Assembly: GCF_013074385.2 (NCBI RefSeq)
Contig: NZ_JABEYA020000008.1
Location: 125,727-189,726 of the forward strand
Direction of reading: 5' to 3'
DNA: 64,000 nt
Source of the DNA: Vibrio ostreicida
GTDB lineage: Bacteria > Pseudomonadota > Gammaproteobacteria > Enterobacterales > Vibrionaceae
Below are positions 1 to 9,689 of this stretch, in pieces; within the stretch, counting starts at the first letter, position 1, and each line of letters opens with the position of its first letter. The position numbers and the translations under genes were made by a program. A model generated the notes under the pieces. That model was not told where the DNA came from. It did not search any database and saw nothing but the letters and a program-made list of their open reading frames with translations.

Positions 1-2
1 TC

Positions 3-326
3 AGTTGTTTATTAACAGGCCTGCGTGATGCCGCGATCTCTCAATCCGAGATACTCAACAAAATGGGTCAACACCACAACGCTTTCGATTTGCTAAACCA
101 AAGCTATGCGTTGCTTCAGTTTATATCGATCGAGACCACATCTTTGATTCAGGCCACTCACCACACTCTCGACAAGAACTGCAACGATCTGTTACATCAC
201 ATGGGTGCATTTTGCCGTGCTCAGCGCAATGCTCAATGGATGTTAGAGTATGAACAAGTCCAAAAAGCCCATTATCACTTCTCTCAATTAAAGAGCTATG
301 GCAACGCTATGGAAAGCTCTCACTGA
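3..326 (+). CDS. C-terminal part of an unidentified protein, cut by the window edge
   Basis: The frame is open from the first bases of the window to a TGA at 326, so the gene starts upstream; the internal ATG at 63 is probably not the start. The visible ~107 residues are rich in His, Gln, Leu and Ala and look helical, with no signal peptide or motif I recognise. It ends 22 bp before the start of the ABC ATPase gene and is probably in the same operon. It does not look like the C-terminus of YejE, the permease that usually precedes YejF. Confidence 0.5.
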   Translation, partial: SCLLTGLRDAAISQSEILNKMGQHHNAFDLLNQSYALLQFISIETTSLIQATHHTLDKNCNDLLHHMGAFCRAQRNAQWMLEYEQVQKAHYHFSQLKSYGNAMESSH

Positions 327-348
327 AACAGCAATACAAGGAAAGCAA

Positions 349-1974
349 ATGTCTCAAAAGCCAATACTTGAAGTCAACAATCTATCAGTCAGTTTTACCA
401 CCAATGACGGTATCGTCGATGCGGTAAAAAACGTTAACTTCGAACTTTTTCCCAGCGAAACTCTCGCGATTGTCGGGGAATCCGGCAGCGGTAAGTCGGT
501 TTCAAGCAGTGCCTTGATGCAACTTCTTCCGAAAAATGCCATTGTTCATTCACCAGCAAGTATTGTTTTCGAAGGTCAGCAATTGCTCGACAAAGATGAG
601 CAAGACATGCAATTGATTCGCGGTGACCGTATCGGCATGATTTTTCAAGAACCGATGACGTCTTTAAACCCTTACATGCGGGTCGGAATCCAAGTGGCCG
701 AAGCCATCATGTGCCATCGTCCTGTCACTCGCGCCCAAGCGAAACAAAAAGTGCTTGAGTTGTTTGATTTGGTCCATCTCCCGCAACCTCAAACCGCCTA
801 CACCAAGTATCCACACGAATTTTCTGGCGGACAACTGCAGCGAATCATGATCGCCATGGCACTGATCAACGAACCCGACATCTTGATTGCCGATGAACCC
901 ACCACCGCATTGGACGTTACAGTTCAGGCGGAGGTGCTCAACCTAATCAAAGAAATTCAAGCCAAAATGGGCATGGCCATCCTGTTTATCACCCACGATT
1001 TGGGGGTCGTTAAACACCTTGCTGATCGCGTTATTGTCATGTGCAAAGGCCATATAGTCGAAGAAGGTCAATGCCAAGGCTTGTTTGCCAACCCTGTACA
1101 CGACTACACAAAAATGTTGATCAACTCCATTCCCAAAGGGGGCAAAGATCCCATCGATGCCAATGCGCCACCGCTTCTCAAGGCGGACAACATCAGAGTC
1201 AAATTTTTGGTGAAGGCTCACTTTATCCAAAGTCGAAGTCAGTACTTTGAGGCTGTTAAAGGCATATCGCTTGAACTCAAACAAGGCGAGACGCTCGGCA
1301 TCGTGGGTGAGTCAGGGTCGGGTAAATCCACTCTCGGCAGGGCGCTGATTGGCTTACTGCCATGCAGTGGTGATATTCGCTACAAAGGAAAAGATGTGTC
1401 TGCATTGAGTGAAACAGATAGGTTCGCGCTCAAAAGCGACATTCAAATGGTGTTTCAGGACCCTTATGGATCGTTATCGCCGCGCATGACCGTGGGCGAC
1501 ATCATCACAGAAGGCCTGACTGTACACCACCCCAAAATGACCCACAGTGAGCGCATGCAGCGCGCACGTCAAGCATTAGAAGAAGTCAGGTTAGAGACCA
1601 ATTCGATTAACCGCTATCCTCATGAATTCTCCGGGGGCCAACGCCAGCGAATCGCTATCGCAAGAGCGCTGATTCTTGAGCCTTCCTTTATTCTTCTCGA
1701 TGAACCGACATCGGCCTTAGATCGTTCTGTACAGCTTACTGTGATTGACTTGTTGAAAGATATTCAAAAGAAACACAACATTGGTTTTTTGTTTATCAGC
1801 CACGATTTGAGTGTCGTCAAAGCGCTGTCTGACCGAGTGCTAGTGATGCAAAAGGGGGAAGTGATGGAGCAAGGAACCGCTGAAGAAATCTTCCGTTCTC
1901 CCGCTCATGATTACACCAAAAAGTTGATTGATGCGTCTTTTGAGTTAGATGAAGAAGCCGCTGTTATCGCCTGA
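349..1974 (+). CDS. yejF: Double ABC ATPase of a peptide importer, YejF type
   Basis: This 541-residue protein has two complete ABC nucleotide-binding domains fused in tandem, the layout of YejF, the ATPase of the YejABEF oligopeptide/microcin C importer. Each half has a Walker A GESGSGKS, a signature (FSGGQLQR in the first, FSGGQRQR in the second) and a Walker B ending in DEPTTALD or DEPTSALD. Each half also ends with the short DYTK-type tail of the Opp/Dpp family. The ATG at 349 is preferred over an in-frame ATG at 298 because AAGGAAA lies just upstream and homologues start near MSQKPILEV. The permeases and binding protein would be upstream, outside the window. It works at the cytoplasmic face of the inner membrane. 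The substrate is inferred from the family only. Confidence 0.85.
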   Translation: MSQKPILEVNNLSVSFTTNDGIVDAVKNVNFELFPSETLAIVGESGSGKSVSSSALMQLLPKNAIVHSPASIVFEGQQLLDKDEQDMQLIRGDRIGMIFQEPMTSLNPYMRVGIQVAEAIMCHRPVTRAQAKQKVLELFDLVHLPQPQTAYTKYPHEFSGGQLQRIMIAMALINEPDILIADEPTTALDVTVQAEVLNLIKEIQAKMGMAILFITHDLGVVKHLADRVIVMCKGHIVEEGQCQGLFANPVHDYTKMLINSIPKGGKDPIDANAPPLLKADNIRVKFLVKAHFIQSRSQYFEAVKGISLELKQGETLGIVGESGSGKSTLGRALIGLLPCSGDIRYKGKDVSALSETDRFALKSDIQMVFQDPYGSLSPRMTVGDIITEGLTVHHPKMTHSERMQRARQALEEVRLETNSINRYPHEFSGGQRQRIAIARALILEPSFILLDEPTSALDRSVQLTVIDLLKDIQKKHNIGFLFISHDLSVVKALSDRVLVMQKGEVMEQGTAEEIFRSPAHDYTKKLIDASFELDEEAAVIA

Positions 1975-1983
1975 TCAAAAACT

Positions 1984-2005
1984 GCCGGCGTGAGACTACG
2001 CCGGC
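1984..2005 (-). terminator. Hairpin terminator between yejF and the outer-membrane protein gene
   Basis: GCCGGCGT and ACGCCGGC form a perfect 8-bp stem with a 6-nt loop. Read on the minus strand the stem is followed by AGTTTTTG, so it best serves the outer-membrane protein gene that ends at 2032. It may also stop yejF transcripts. Confidence 0.75.
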
Positions 2006-2031
2006 AATAGGATGCGTTGCCAAGTGCCCGC

Positions 2032-2670
2032 TTAGAACTTGTAAGTGCCACCCAGATAAAAACTGCCTATGGACTGAGTGTAGGTTTTGCCTCCAGTATC
2101 CAGACCAAAGTGATCGACCTCATAAGCCAAACGAACCGCCCCGCCCTTGAACATCTCCGGTGAGTATTCCATACCTGCACCAACTCGCAGTGCTGTTGCT
2201 GAATCAGAGAAAGAGAAATTGTTAGAAGCAGATGTGGAATTAGAATGGTTAGTTTGATCTACACTAATACTGCCTAAGCCAGCGGTGACAAACGGTCTGA
2301 TTCCGTTGTCAAACGTGTAGCCAAGGTTTGCCGCTACGGTAAACGAGCTGTAATCCGATTCACTCGTGCCAATCGTAGTGTTGTTGAGTTTTGTGTTCGC
2401 TTTAACTGAGCCGTATTTGGTGTACTGGGCTTCCACCGCGATAATACGGTTAAACTGATAGCCACCAATTAATCGGTACGATAAGCCGTCGGTTTCACTG
2501 CTTGTTTTAGTTTCATAACCATATCCACTCAAAGTAGTGTCAACGTCGTTGTAGTAGCCATCATCGCTGAACGTGGTGCTGCCCAAACCGCCTCCAACAT
2601 AGAAACCTTCATAAGATTGGGCAAAAGTGAGTGGGCTAAATAGTAATGTGGCTAAAATTAATTTTTTCAT
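2032..2670 (-). CDS. Outer-membrane beta-barrel protein (OmpA-like / opacity type)
   Basis: The 212-residue protein starts at the ATG at 2670, preceded by AAGAGAAAAA. The frame is open 75 bp further upstream, but that part has no signal sequence. The N-terminus is a typical signal peptide (MKKLILATLLFSPLTFA, then QSYEGFYVG). Alternating strands with many Gly, Tyr and Ser follow, and the C-terminus is an aromatic-ending beta signal (GGTYKF). This is the architecture of the eight-stranded OMP_b-brl family. There is no peptidoglycan-binding OmpA domain. It is divergently transcribed from a ToxR-type regulator 286 bp away, which recalls ToxR control of porins in Vibrio; that control is inference. 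Confidence 0.8.
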   Translation of the reverse strand: MKKLILATLLFSPLTFAQSYEGFYVGGGLGSTTFSDDGYYNDVDTTLSGYGYETKTSSETDGLSYRLIGGYQFNRIIAVEAQYTKYGSVKANTKLNNTTIGTSESDYSSFTVAANLGYTFDNGIRPFVTAGLGSISVDQTNHSNSTSASNNFSFSDSATALRVGAGMEYSPEMFKGGAVRLAYEVDHFGLDTGGKTYTQSIGSFYLGGTYKF

Positions 2671-2956
2671 TTTTTCTCTTAATGTGTGTCTACAGGAGCG
2701 ACAAATTTTAGTCACCCTAAGAATAAAAGAATCAATAAAAAACAAATACTTTTCACACGGTTACACTTAAAAATTCATCAAATGATAGTACTGTAATTTT
2801 AACTCATTGAATTTGAAGTATATAATAATATTTATTTATATTATCAATAAAAAGCTTGCTTTTATCTTTTGTGTAAATAGAATTCAACTTCCGATTTTTA
2901 GGCGAGCCAAATTTCTGACGATTTCTCGGCGTGAGACTGTAGAGTAAGTTGTACCC
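2671..2956. promoter_or_regulatory. AT-rich divergent promoter region between the barrel gene and the ToxR-like gene
   Basis: The 286 bp between the two divergent starts are strikingly AT-rich, with runs such as TATAATAATATTTATTTAT around 2820-2840. Both promoters must lie here. AT-rich DNA of this kind is typical of ToxR-family and H-NS targets. I could not define a specific operator. Confidence 0.45.
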
Positions 2957-3796
2957 ATGAAAAAATTAGCCATATCCAACCTAGTTTTGGATCTGTCAGC
3001 CAGAAAGTTAAGTAATAGCCAGCACAATTGTGTGACGTTGCGTCCCTTAAGTTTTGAAGTGCTTTTATTACTGATTAAAAACCAAGGTGAGCCAGTTAAG
3101 CGAGAGGTGATCTATGAACAGTGTTGGCCACAACGTATCGTGACCGATCAAGCCTTGACCAACGTTATTTCCGAGTTAAGACGCCATTTGGTCACACTTA
3201 AAGCACAAGGTATTTCAATCAAAACCATCAGTAAGGTCGGTTATTATATTGAGCTCGATGACCGCGTTCCAATCGCAAGTTTGCCAACCGAAACAAAAAC
3301 CAATGGCTTTGAATCTCCTACCAATAACACTTTACCTGTATTGCCCAAGTTCGACTTCACAGGGATGGTGAATGAACGCCTGACACCATTGGTATTACAG
3401 TGCATGGTGGCAGTACTGGCATGTGTCTGCGCAGGCTTGTTTGTTTTCAAACCATTCGAACAACGCCCTGATTTTGCAGATCCTAGCCAATACCAGAGAG
3501 CCGATTTCACCGGGGTTCGTTTATACTTTCACAACGCAAGTCAACGCAAGTTCTCACTAGAAAACATCAAAAAAACCATCAGTGCTTACCCATCGCCAAG
3601 CTGTCCAATTACGGTTTATTTGCGTATCCACAACTCCCTCTACGAACCGAATACGCTTGCAGGTAGAGCCTACCTTTACGCAGATAACTTCACTAAAAGT
3701 CGGACTTATACCCGTTTTTCTATTGATCAACTTCAGTTAGTCAACGAACTGAGTGCATTAATTCAGCAAGGTAAAAAACTGTGCAATACTTCTTAG
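2957..3796 (+). CDS. ToxR-family membrane-anchored transcription regulator (VtrA-like)
   Basis: The 279-residue protein has an N-terminal OmpR/ToxR winged helix (about residues 5-100), including the ToxR-like segments LRPLSFEVLLLLI and TISKVGYYIEL. One transmembrane segment (about 149-168) follows, then a periplasmic domain of about 110 residues with two cysteines, one in a PSCP segment and one in LCNTS at the C-terminus. It overlaps the next gene by 16 bp. A one-pass winged-helix regulator with a small overlapping partner is the arrangement of ToxR/ToxS, TcpP/TcpH and VtrA/VtrC. Size and overlap fit VtrA/VtrC (bile-salt sensing) best, but the ligand and targets here are unknown. Confidence 0.75.
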   Translation: MKKLAISNLVLDLSARKLSNSQHNCVTLRPLSFEVLLLLIKNQGEPVKREVIYEQCWPQRIVTDQALTNVISELRRHLVTLKAQGISIKTISKVGYYIELDDRVPIASLPTETKTNGFESPTNNTLPVLPKFDFTGMVNERLTPLVLQCMVAVLACVCAGLFVFKPFEQRPDFADPSQYQRADFTGVRLYFHNASQRKFSLENIKKTISAYPSPSCPITVYLRIHNSLYEPNTLAGRAYLYADNFTKSRTYTRFSIDQLQLVNELSALIQQGKKLCNTS

Positions 3797-4266
3797 TCAT
3801 CGCCACTTTAAGCATAATGATCGCGATCAGCTCCTATACACAAAGCCAATCAGGCAACATCCATTTTAGCGGCACTCGCTGGGTCTGTGCGGAAGAAAAG
3901 AGCGGCTTCATCCGAAAATCGTATGACCAATATCAGCGAATTACCCAAACCCATACCCTGTTTTTTACGTCAGACACCATGGTGTCCCAGTACTACAGTG
4001 GCACCCTAATTCACAAAAATGGGCTGGAGGAGAATTTTGAACTCGTCTACACGGCATCGTACCAAACACACGGTCAAGCCCTTAAGATCAATGTAAAATC
4101 CATCGACTGGAACGAAAAACCAGAGCGCTCTCCGATGTTCATCAAATACATCAACGCACTGAAAAACCAATCGATTGATACGAACTATTATGCCCAAGAC
4201 GGTTATCTGTATCTCTACAACAACAGCCAAAGTGAGGACAGTAATCTCGTCTGCTACGCGACTTAA
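3781..4266 (+). CDS. Small periplasmic partner of the ToxR-like regulator (VtrC-like)
   Basis: This 161-residue protein begins inside the end of the regulator gene, which suggests translational coupling. An N-terminal hydrophobic segment (about residues 3-18) acts as a signal or anchor. The rest is a beta-rich periplasmic domain with one cysteine near the start (WVCAEEKS) and one near the end (NLVCYAT), which could form a disulfide. VtrC of V. parahaemolyticus has a similar length, gene overlap and lipocalin-like fold, and forms a ligand-binding barrel with VtrA. I infer the same job here from architecture; sequence identity was not measured. ToxS-like is the main alternative. Confidence 0.6.
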   Translation: MQYFLVIATLSIMIAISSYTQSQSGNIHFSGTRWVCAEEKSGFIRKSYDQYQRITQTHTLFFTSDTMVSQYYSGTLIHKNGLEENFELVYTASYQTHGQALKINVKSIDWNEKPERSPMFIKYINALKNQSIDTNYYAQDGYLYLYNNSQSEDSNLVCYAT

Positions 4267-4293
4267 TCCCACACGCTAGCATCAAGATAACCT

Positions 4294-5203
4294 TCAGAAA
4301 TAGTGGGCAATGGCAAGGTAGCGGGTGCGGATGTGCTCGATAAGCAGCTTCACTTTTTTCGCGGGCTGGCGAGTAAAAGGGTAAACGGCATAAATGCCGA
4401 GTTTTTTACCCACCAAATCAGGGAAGAGATCAATCAGCTCACCGTTGCGGATATCATGATAGACCAGACAACGTGGCATGTACGCAATACCATGGCCGCC
4501 CATGGCCGCCCATGGCCGCTTTGCGCAGCGCGGTGGCATTATCGGTAGAAAAGGCGCCTGAAATCTTAACCATGTAATGGTGGTCATGGGACTTGAATTC
4601 CCAGTCTGTCGCGCCTGTAGATTGATAAGCGTATTGCAGACAGTTATGAGAAACGAGCGCTTTTGGTATCGGCGGTTTACCCTTTCGGGCAATGTAGGAT
4701 GGAGACGCACACACGACCCACTGAGAGTCGAGAATATGGCGTGCAATTAAGCTCGAATCTTCAAGGTAACCTGTCCTTATCACTAAGTCATAGCCGTCAT
4801 TGACAAGATCAACAAAACGATTATCCAGAGACATATCAACGCTAAGACCGGAGTGAAGATTACAAAATTCAGCCACTGCCTCAGCCAAAACCAGCTCACC
4901 CGATATTGACGGCACAGACATCTTTATGTGTCCGGTAATGTTTTCTCCAAAACCAGAAACAGCATCTAGCGCCTCCTGAGCGGCCTGCTTCACGTTTTGC
5001 GCCCCAAGGGTGAGCGCTTTGCCCGCTTCGGTTAAGGTGAGTTTGCGTGTTGTCCGATATAGTAGTTGCACACCAACTTGATGCTCTAAGCGTGCGATCC
5101 TTTTGCTAACGACCGAATTTGTAAGGTTATTTACTTCTGCTACTTTGCTAAAGCTGCCCAGTTCTACGACCTGAGAAAACAGAATTAAATCATCTGCCTT
5201 CAT
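4294..5203 (-). pseudogene. LysR-type regulator frameshifted by a 10-bp tandem repeat
   Basis: From the ATG at 5203 the frame encodes a LysR N-terminal helix-turn-helix (MKADDLILFSQVVELGSFS) and most of the substrate-binding domain, close to the CrgA-like subgroup. At 4491-4520 it meets three tandem copies of catggccgcc/t and shifts, stopping at 4454 after an unrelated tail. The correct C-terminus (GIAYMPRC to the stop at 4294) continues in another frame. Removing one 10-bp copy restores a 299-residue LysR protein of normal length. It is divergent from lldP (161 bp apart), so it probably controlled lactate use. It may be a pseudogene, a switchable allele or a sequencing error. Confidence 0.8.
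4491..4520. repeat. Three tandem copies of a 10-bp unit inside the LysR gene
   Basis: The unit catggccgcc occurs at 4491 and 4501 and, with one change at its last base, at 4511. The unit is not a multiple of three, so a change in copy number switches the LysR frame. Two copies would give the intact frame. Confidence 0.9.
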
Positions 5204-5363
5204 AATACTATGTCACTTTTGGAATTAATTATTTTCATTATTTCCGTATATCACTGAAAAATAAAGCGTTAAATTCACAGCCTGTTAACACCCACAAAAC
5301 AATTTACATGATTGTAGAATTCGGTCGCCTTATTAAGAGTCAGTCCGTGTACGAGGATACCCC

Positions 5364-7061
5364 ATGAGTGAAACTTTTCTGGCGTTCGCCGCTTTCTTAC
5401 CGATTATTGTCGCCGCACTCTTGTTGGTTGGCTTTAACTGGCCAGCCACACGGGCCATGCCGATCGCCTTCGTCCTCACCGTGTTTATTGCCTTGTCTGT
5501 TTGGGAGATGTCGCCGACACGAATCGGTTCTTCGGTCTTGCAAGGGCTTGGGGTGACAGCTTCGGTACTTTGGATTGTCTTTGGCGCCATACTATTACTC
5601 AACACTCTCAAGTACACGGGCGCTATCGCTACGATACGCAACGGATTTACTCATCTTTCCCCAGATCGACGTGTCCAAGCCATCATCATTGCGTGGTGCT
5701 TTGGTTCCTTTATCGAAGGCGCTTCCGGTTTTGGCACTCCGGCGGCCATCGTAGCTCCGCTGCTCGTCGCTGTCGGTTTCCCTGCGTTGGCCGCCGTATT
5801 AATGGGCATGATGATTCAATCAACGTCCGTATCATTTGGCGCGGTTGGCACCCCGATTATTGTTGGCGTAAGCCAAGGGCTTGACTCGTATTCGATCAGT
5901 CAAAACCTTCTTCAAAATGGGTCCAACTGGGAGGCTTACCTGCATCAGATCACGTCAAATGTCGCGGTGATTCACGCCACCGTAGGCACTTTAATGCCCG
6001 TGTTAATGGTGATGATGCTAACGCGCTTTTTTGGCAAGAATAGGAGCTGGTCCGAAGGGCTTGAAGTGCTACCTTTTGCGCTGTTTGCTGGCCTTGCTTT
6101 TACCCTTCCCTATGCGCTGACTGGCGTACTGCTCGGCGCCGAGTTTCCGTCACTTATTGGCGGGTTATGTGGCTTGGCTCTCGTCGTTTTTGCCGCTAAG
6201 AAAGGTCTATTACTGCCCAAAACGTCCTGGGATTTTGCAGACGAAGGCACTTGGCCGAAAGAATGGCTTGGTACATTGAAGATGGATGCGACGACGCCAA
6301 GCGCACCGCCAATGCGGGTTTATCTCGCATGGTTGCCCTACGTCATCCTCGCGATCTTACTGGTGCTCAGCCGCGTAAACACTGAGTTTAACTCCCTACT
6401 CCGCAGTGTAAGCCTGTCGTTCATCAATATCGCCGGAGAAACCGGCATTCATACGGTGATCCAACCCTTGTATCTTCCTGGCGGTATTTTGGTCTTTGTT
6501 GCTCTATTCGCCACCCTGTTACAATCAGGCAAGATCACTCCCTTGACCAAAGCCTTCGCCGAATCGAGCAAAACCCTACTTGGGGCGGGCTTTGTACTTT
6601 TGTTTACCATTCCCATGGTGAGGATATTTATTAATTCAGGTATCAACGGGGCGAATCTAGCCAGTATGCCAGTCACAACCGCTCATTTTGTTGCCTCGCT
6701 GGTAGGGGAAGCATTCCCAGCTCTCAGTGCCACTATTGGTGCACTCGGGGCATTTATCGCCGGTTCCAATACCATCTCCAACATGATGTTTAGTCAGTTC
6801 CAGTTTGAAGTCGCGCAGACATTGACGATGTCAAGTGCCATGGTGATTGCATTGCAAGCCGTCGGAGCCGCAGCCGGAAATATGATCGCCATTCACAATG
6901 TTGTGGCGGCATCAGCAACGGTTGGATTATTAGGGCGTGAAGGTGCGACCCTGCGCAAAACGCTGTTGCCAACCGTCTACTATCTTGTCATGACTGGTTT
7001 CATCGGCATGTTTGCCATTTATGGATTTACCAGTAGCGATGCCTTAATGCTAAAACACTGA
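5364..7061 (+). CDS. lldP: L-lactate permease
   Basis: The 565-residue protein has about 12-14 hydrophobic segments and is alignable by eye with LldP/LctP over its length. It carries the family segment [21 protein letters not shown] and the repeat-like [14 protein letters not shown] near the C-terminus. It imports lactate by proton symport across the inner membrane. The ATG follows an AGGATACCCC-type Shine-Dalgarno region. It is followed 82 bp later by lldD, forming a lactate-use operon divergent from the broken LysR gene. Confidence 0.93.
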   Translation: MSETFLAFAAFLPIIVAALLLVGFNWPATRAMPIAFVLTVFIALSVWEMSPTRIGSSVLQGLGVTASVLWIVFGAILLLNTLKYTGAIATIRNGFTHLSPDRRVQAIIIAWCFGSFIEGASGFGTPAAIVAPLLVAVGFPALAAVLMGMMIQSTSVSFGAVGTPIIVGVSQGLDSYSISQNLLQNGSNWEAYLHQITSNVAVIHATVGTLMPVLMVMMLTRFFGKNRSWSEGLEVLPFALFAGLAFTLPYALTGVLLGAEFPSLIGGLCGLALVVFAAKKGLLLPKTSWDFADEGTWPKEWLGTLKMDATTPSAPPMRVYLAWLPYVILAILLVLSRVNTEFNSLLRSVSLSFINIAGETGIHTVIQPLYLPGGILVFVALFATLLQSGKITPLTKAFAESSKTLLGAGFVLLFTIPMVRIFINSGINGANLASMPVTTAHFVASLVGEAFPALSATIGALGAFIAGSNTISNMMFSQFQFEVAQTLTMSSAMVIALQAVGAAAGNMIAIHNVVAASATVGLLGREGATLRKTLLPTVYYLVMTGFIGMFAIYGFTSSDALMLKH

Positions 7062-7143
7062 CACACCAGCGCCAAGCCTTGTTAACCGTCGTGTGGATGC
7101 CTCATTAAGACATTCAATTAACCGTCATTTTAGGACTGAATTT

Positions 7144-8283
7144 ATGATCATTTCAGCGTCAACGGATTATCGCCAAACGGCCAAAGCCAAGCTACCGCCT
7201 TTCCTGTTCGATTACATCGATGGCGGCTCATATGCCGAGCATACCCTTAACCGAAATACCTCTGATCTGGCGAGCATTGCACTCAAACAGCGCGTTCTCA
7301 AGGATATGTCTCATCTCAACCTTGAAACCTCGATTTTTGGTGAGTCGTTTGCGTTACCGCTCGCTTTATCGCCAGTCGGGCTAACCGGCATGTATGCCCG
7401 CCGAGGTGAAGTACAAGCCGCCATGGCTGCAGACAAAAAAGGCATCCCTTTCACCCTCTCTACCGTTTCAGTGTGTCCGATTGAAGAAGTCGCGCCAACA
7501 CTGACTCGTCCTATGTGGTTCCAACTGTATGTCCTAAAAGACCGCGGCTTTATGAAAAACGTGCTTGACCGTGCCAAAGCCGCGGGGGTCAAGACTCTGG
7601 TCTTTACCGTTGACATGCCTGTTCCTGGGGCTCGTTATCGGGACAACCACTCTGGGATGAGCGGCCCAAATGCCGAGATAAGACGCATTTGGCAAGCCAT
7701 GCGTCACCCTTCCTGGGCGCTCGATGTCGGCATCTTAGGCAGACCTCATGACTTGGGCAATATTTCGGCTTACCGCGGTGAGCCGACTGAGTTAGCAAAC
7801 TATATCGGTTGGCTAGGTGACAACTTTGATCCGTCTATTTCATGGCAAGACCTCGAATGGATTCGTGAGTGTTGGGACGGACCTATGGTCATTAAGGGAA
7901 TATTGGATCCACAAGATGCCAAAGACGCCGTAAGATTTGGCGCAGATGGCATTGTGGTGTCGAACCATGGTGGACGGCAACTCGATGGCGTGATGTCCTC
8001 CGTTAAGGCTCTGCCAGAGATTGCCGACGCGGTCAAAGGCGATCTCAAAATTTTTGTCGATTCCGGCATTCGCAGCGGGTTAGATGTGGTTCGTATGCTG
8101 GCTTTGGGGGCAGACTGCGCCATGATTGGCCGCTCTTACATTTATGCTCTGGCAACCCACGGGCAGGCTGGGGTTGAAAACCTACTCAACTTATATGAAA
8201 ACGAAATGCGAGTTGCAATGACACTCACCGGAGCAAACACTATTCTCGCGCTGAATACAGACTCACTTGTGTCAATACAATAG
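7144..8283 (+). CDS. lldD: FMN-dependent L-lactate dehydrogenase, quinone-linked
   Basis: The protein oxidises L-lactate to pyruvate at the inner membrane and passes electrons to quinone. The 379-residue product aligns closely with E. coli LldD from [10 protein letters not shown] onward, so I use the ATG at 7144 (AGGA about 8 bp upstream) and not the in-frame upstream start at 7093. Family landmarks are [12 protein letters not shown], the [14 protein letters not shown] segment, the active-site [10 protein letters not shown] (His base and Arg) and the FMN-phosphate segment [18 protein letters not shown]. It is the second gene after lldP and completes the lactate module. Confidence 0.95.
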   Translation: MIISASTDYRQTAKAKLPPFLFDYIDGGSYAEHTLNRNTSDLASIALKQRVLKDMSHLNLETSIFGESFALPLALSPVGLTGMYARRGEVQAAMAADKKGIPFTLSTVSVCPIEEVAPTLTRPMWFQLYVLKDRGFMKNVLDRAKAAGVKTLVFTVDMPVPGARYRDNHSGMSGPNAEIRRIWQAMRHPSWALDVGILGRPHDLGNISAYRGEPTELANYIGWLGDNFDPSISWQDLEWIRECWDGPMVIKGILDPQDAKDAVRFGADGIVVSNHGGRQLDGVMSSVKALPEIADAVKGDLKIFVDSGIRSGLDVVRMLALGADCAMIGRSYIYALATHGQAGVENLLNLYENEMRVAMTLTGANTILALNTDSLVSIQ

Positions 8284-8698
8284 GTGGTGTCGTCACCGGA
8301 GGCCTTAAGTCTTCTTCGCAAATTCGAGCGATGACTCTTAAATTAAGTTAATCACTAAGTAAGATGAGTATTGTACTTTTTGAGAATACGCACACCAATA
8401 CTCTAAATTGGCGATTAAAGAGCAGCATTGTGAATATCATTTACATCACACGTTCACTAAAACAGTAGGTCAATAAATATTGACATGTTCACCTGCAATA
8501 CCTTTTACCAATGAAAGATTCAAGGGACATTGCGTTGCTGTGGTGTTGCTCGCTGACTGGCTAAACGATGCCATGTTGTACACAAAAAGCCAGCTCTATA
8601 TTTAGGACCACCTTCCCTGTTTGACTGTGAGGCAAAAATACTAGCGCATAACACCGTTAGTTGGCAGTATGGGGCCAGAATCTTTACCGAGGTCAGCG
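8284..8698. other. Gene-free stretch downstream of lldD
   Basis: These 415 bp hold no convincing frame. A TTGACA at about 8480 could be a -35 element for the hydrolase gene, but no well-spaced -10 stands out. No clear terminator hairpin was found after lldD. Confidence 0.3.
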
Positions 8699-9337
8699 AT
8701 GAAACTCATCATTCTTCACGGGCTATATATGCATGGAGTCGCTATGCGTCCGCTAAGTCAAAAGCTGAAAGCGTGCGGTTACCAAACACAGACGGTCAGT
8801 TACAACAGTGTGGCAATCAACGAAGAAAAGGTGTTTGCAACCATCGATCGTGCACTGTCCAAATCCCAGACCAATGTCTTGGTCGGCCACAGCTTAGGCG
8901 GCCTCATCATCAAGCATTATCTTGCTTCACGTCAACCCAACGTGCGCCAAGTGTCCCACGTTGTGGCGATTGGCTCACCGTTAAGAGGCGCCTCGATTGT
9001 CAGCCGAATACAAGATCTTGGCATGGGTTCGGTGCTAGGTAATGCCTCAAAATTTGGGTTAGAAGAACACCATGATGTTTGGCGCTTTCCGCAAAAACTT
9101 GGCAGCATTGCGGGCACTATGCCGTTGGGAGCTCGAGCCCTCCTGATGATGAGCGATCCATCATTGTCCGACGGCACGGTGACGGTAGAGGAAACCAAAA
9201 TAGAGGGGATGACAGATCATATTGAAGTACACCGTTCACACACCAGCATGATTTATTCCTCTTTTGTTCCAAAGCAAATCGACCAATTTATTCGATACTC
9301 TCAGTTTGAAGCGCCTTTTAAATCCTCTAATTCGTAA
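8699..9337 (+). CDS. Alpha/beta hydrolase, lipase-like
   Basis: The 212-residue protein starts at the ATG at 8699, directly at the fold's first strand (MKLIILHGLYMHG); ten extra codons upstream look non-coding. The nucleophile elbow GHSLGG holds the catalytic serine, the strand IGSPLRGA follows, the acid is probably the Asp in SDGTV, and the catalytic His is the one in VHRSHTSM. There is no signal peptide, so it is probably cytoplasmic. The layout matches short bacterial lipases/esterases with a Ser-Asp-His triad. The substrate is unknown. It stands alone between lactate and betaine loci. Confidence 0.75.
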   Translation: MKLIILHGLYMHGVAMRPLSQKLKACGYQTQTVSYNSVAINEEKVFATIDRALSKSQTNVLVGHSLGGLIIKHYLASRQPNVRQVSHVVAIGSPLRGASIVSRIQDLGMGSVLGNASKFGLEEHHDVWRFPQKLGSIAGTMPLGARALLMMSDPSLSDGTVTVEETKIEGMTDHIEVHRSHTSMIYSSFVPKQIDQFIRYSQFEAPFKSSNS

Positions 9338-9403
9338 GGGTAGGGATAACTTATTATAAATAAGTATTTCGATCACATCTAATCGTGGTCAACTCATTAG
9401 CAG

Positions 9404-9470
9404 AGAGTAACGCTTTGCATCTATCCTTGACTTTAAATTCGCGGAGTCAAACGCTGGCGTTACTCTTTTT
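9404..9470 (+). terminator. Nested inverted repeat with T-run after the hydrolase gene
   Basis: AGAGTAACGC (9404-9413) pairs perfectly with GCGTTACTCT (9457-9466), and inside it TTGACT (9427-9432) pairs with AGTCAA (9445-9450). The outer arm runs into TTTTT. This fits a Rho-independent terminator for the hydrolase gene, although the loop is larger than usual; a small structured RNA is the alternative. Confidence 0.5.
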
Positions 9471-9689
9471 CCTACTCGCTTCCATTCAGTCTACTCATCT
9501 CTTGCTGGATTTTCCCGCACAAGGCCTGTTCATAAAACTTCTGGGCACAATCCACTCTTTATAAATTGGTTATTTTTCAATTTGAGCTGAGTCGATAACA
9601 CGTATAATTCGCTAATGAAACTGAGTGCAACATCCTCTATTTACCATAATTTAGTTGTTGACGACGTGACCATGACTCATTATCGACTC

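Noticed and set aside
943..1284. Open frame on the minus strand inside yejF
   Set aside because: It lies wholly within a well-supported ABC ATPase gene, has no ribosome site and no recognisable protein pattern.
4294..4746. Separate 150-residue protein on the minus strand
   Set aside because: Its C-terminal half is the displaced end of the LysR regulator, and its N-terminal half is out-of-frame LysR sequence.
8640..8665. Integron attC-like sequence before the hydrolase gene (TAACACCGTTAG)
   Set aside because: Only a weak core-like string is present, with no paired R/L sites or second copy, so a cassette is not supported.
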